DNA of 64,000 bases from Psychrobacter jeotgali (GTDB taxonomy: Bacteria; Pseudomonadota; Gammaproteobacteria; Pseudomonadales; Moraxellaceae), in contig NZ_CAJHAF010000001.1 of assembly GCF_904846315.1 (NCBI RefSeq), positions 2,108,001-2,172,000 of the forward strand, read 5' to 3'. Every line of letters starts with the position of its first letter. Position 1 is the stretch's first letter. This document shows, piece after piece, positions 63,763 through 64,000 of this stretch. The notes beneath the pieces are model-generated. The model was not told the DNA's origin and did not search any database. It saw nothing but the letters and a program-made list of their open reading frames with translations. A program made the translations under genes and the position numbers.

Positions 63763-64000
<238 letters not shown>

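Overview
The window looks like chromosomal DNA of a gammaproteobacterium of the family Moraxellaceae, most likely Psychrobacter. The case rests on the BfmR/BfmS two-component pair, which closely resembles the Acinetobacter proteins, on AT-rich intergenic DNA, on the runs rpsP-rimM-trmD-rplS, rpmI-rplT/pheST-ihfA, hisIE-tatABC, lgt-thyA-folA and atpBEFHAGDC, and on small interspersed hairpin repeats. The genus is inferred from protein resemblance, not from a search. No prophage, insertion sequence, CRISPR array, rRNA or tRNA gene was recognised.

Layout. 1-9450: a truncated lipoprotein gene, a YcgN-type cysteine-cluster protein, a dienelactone hydrolase, the GTPase YlqF/RbgA, a DinJ/YafQ toxin-antitoxin pair bracketed by GTAGGGTGCGC hairpin repeats, MutY, TesB and RapA. 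9950-17050: a large sensor kinase with a double-receiver response regulator, two tandem 2-hydroxyacid dehydrogenases and a flavin monooxygenase. 17380-25550: an RluA-type pseudouridine synthase, thioredoxin, Rho with a long leader, two small lipoproteins, a zinc metallopeptidase, and a light-sensing cluster of two BLUF proteins plus an unknown protein. 25550-30805: ihfA, pheT, pheS, rplT and rpmI on the minus strand. 31228-39032: hisIE, tatABC, a compact UvrD-like helicase, dusC, MAPEG and OsmC proteins, and rppH. 39165-49522: a TANGO2-like protein, a MuiA/DUF4139 protein, lgt-thyA-folA, uvrC, a DUF3360-type membrane protein, an HNH protein and a hotdog thioesterase. 49704-57000: rplS-trmD-rimM-rpsP, an unpaired EnvZ-like kinase, a previously uncalled 59-residue membrane ORF, and bfmS/bfmR. 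57469-64000: the F1Fo ATP synthase operon, cut by the window edge inside atpB.

Most genes are housekeeping: translation, transcription termination and recycling, DNA repair, protein export, folate/dTMP supply and ATP synthesis. The accessory content is modest. The parts most worth a second look are the BLUF cluster, a family of about 72-bp hairpin repeats (three good copies) whose outer arms differ in sequence yet still pair, the small ORF beyond bfmS, the chain of tiny ORFs in the rho leader, and a GC-rich, hairpin-bearing gap beside ihfA.
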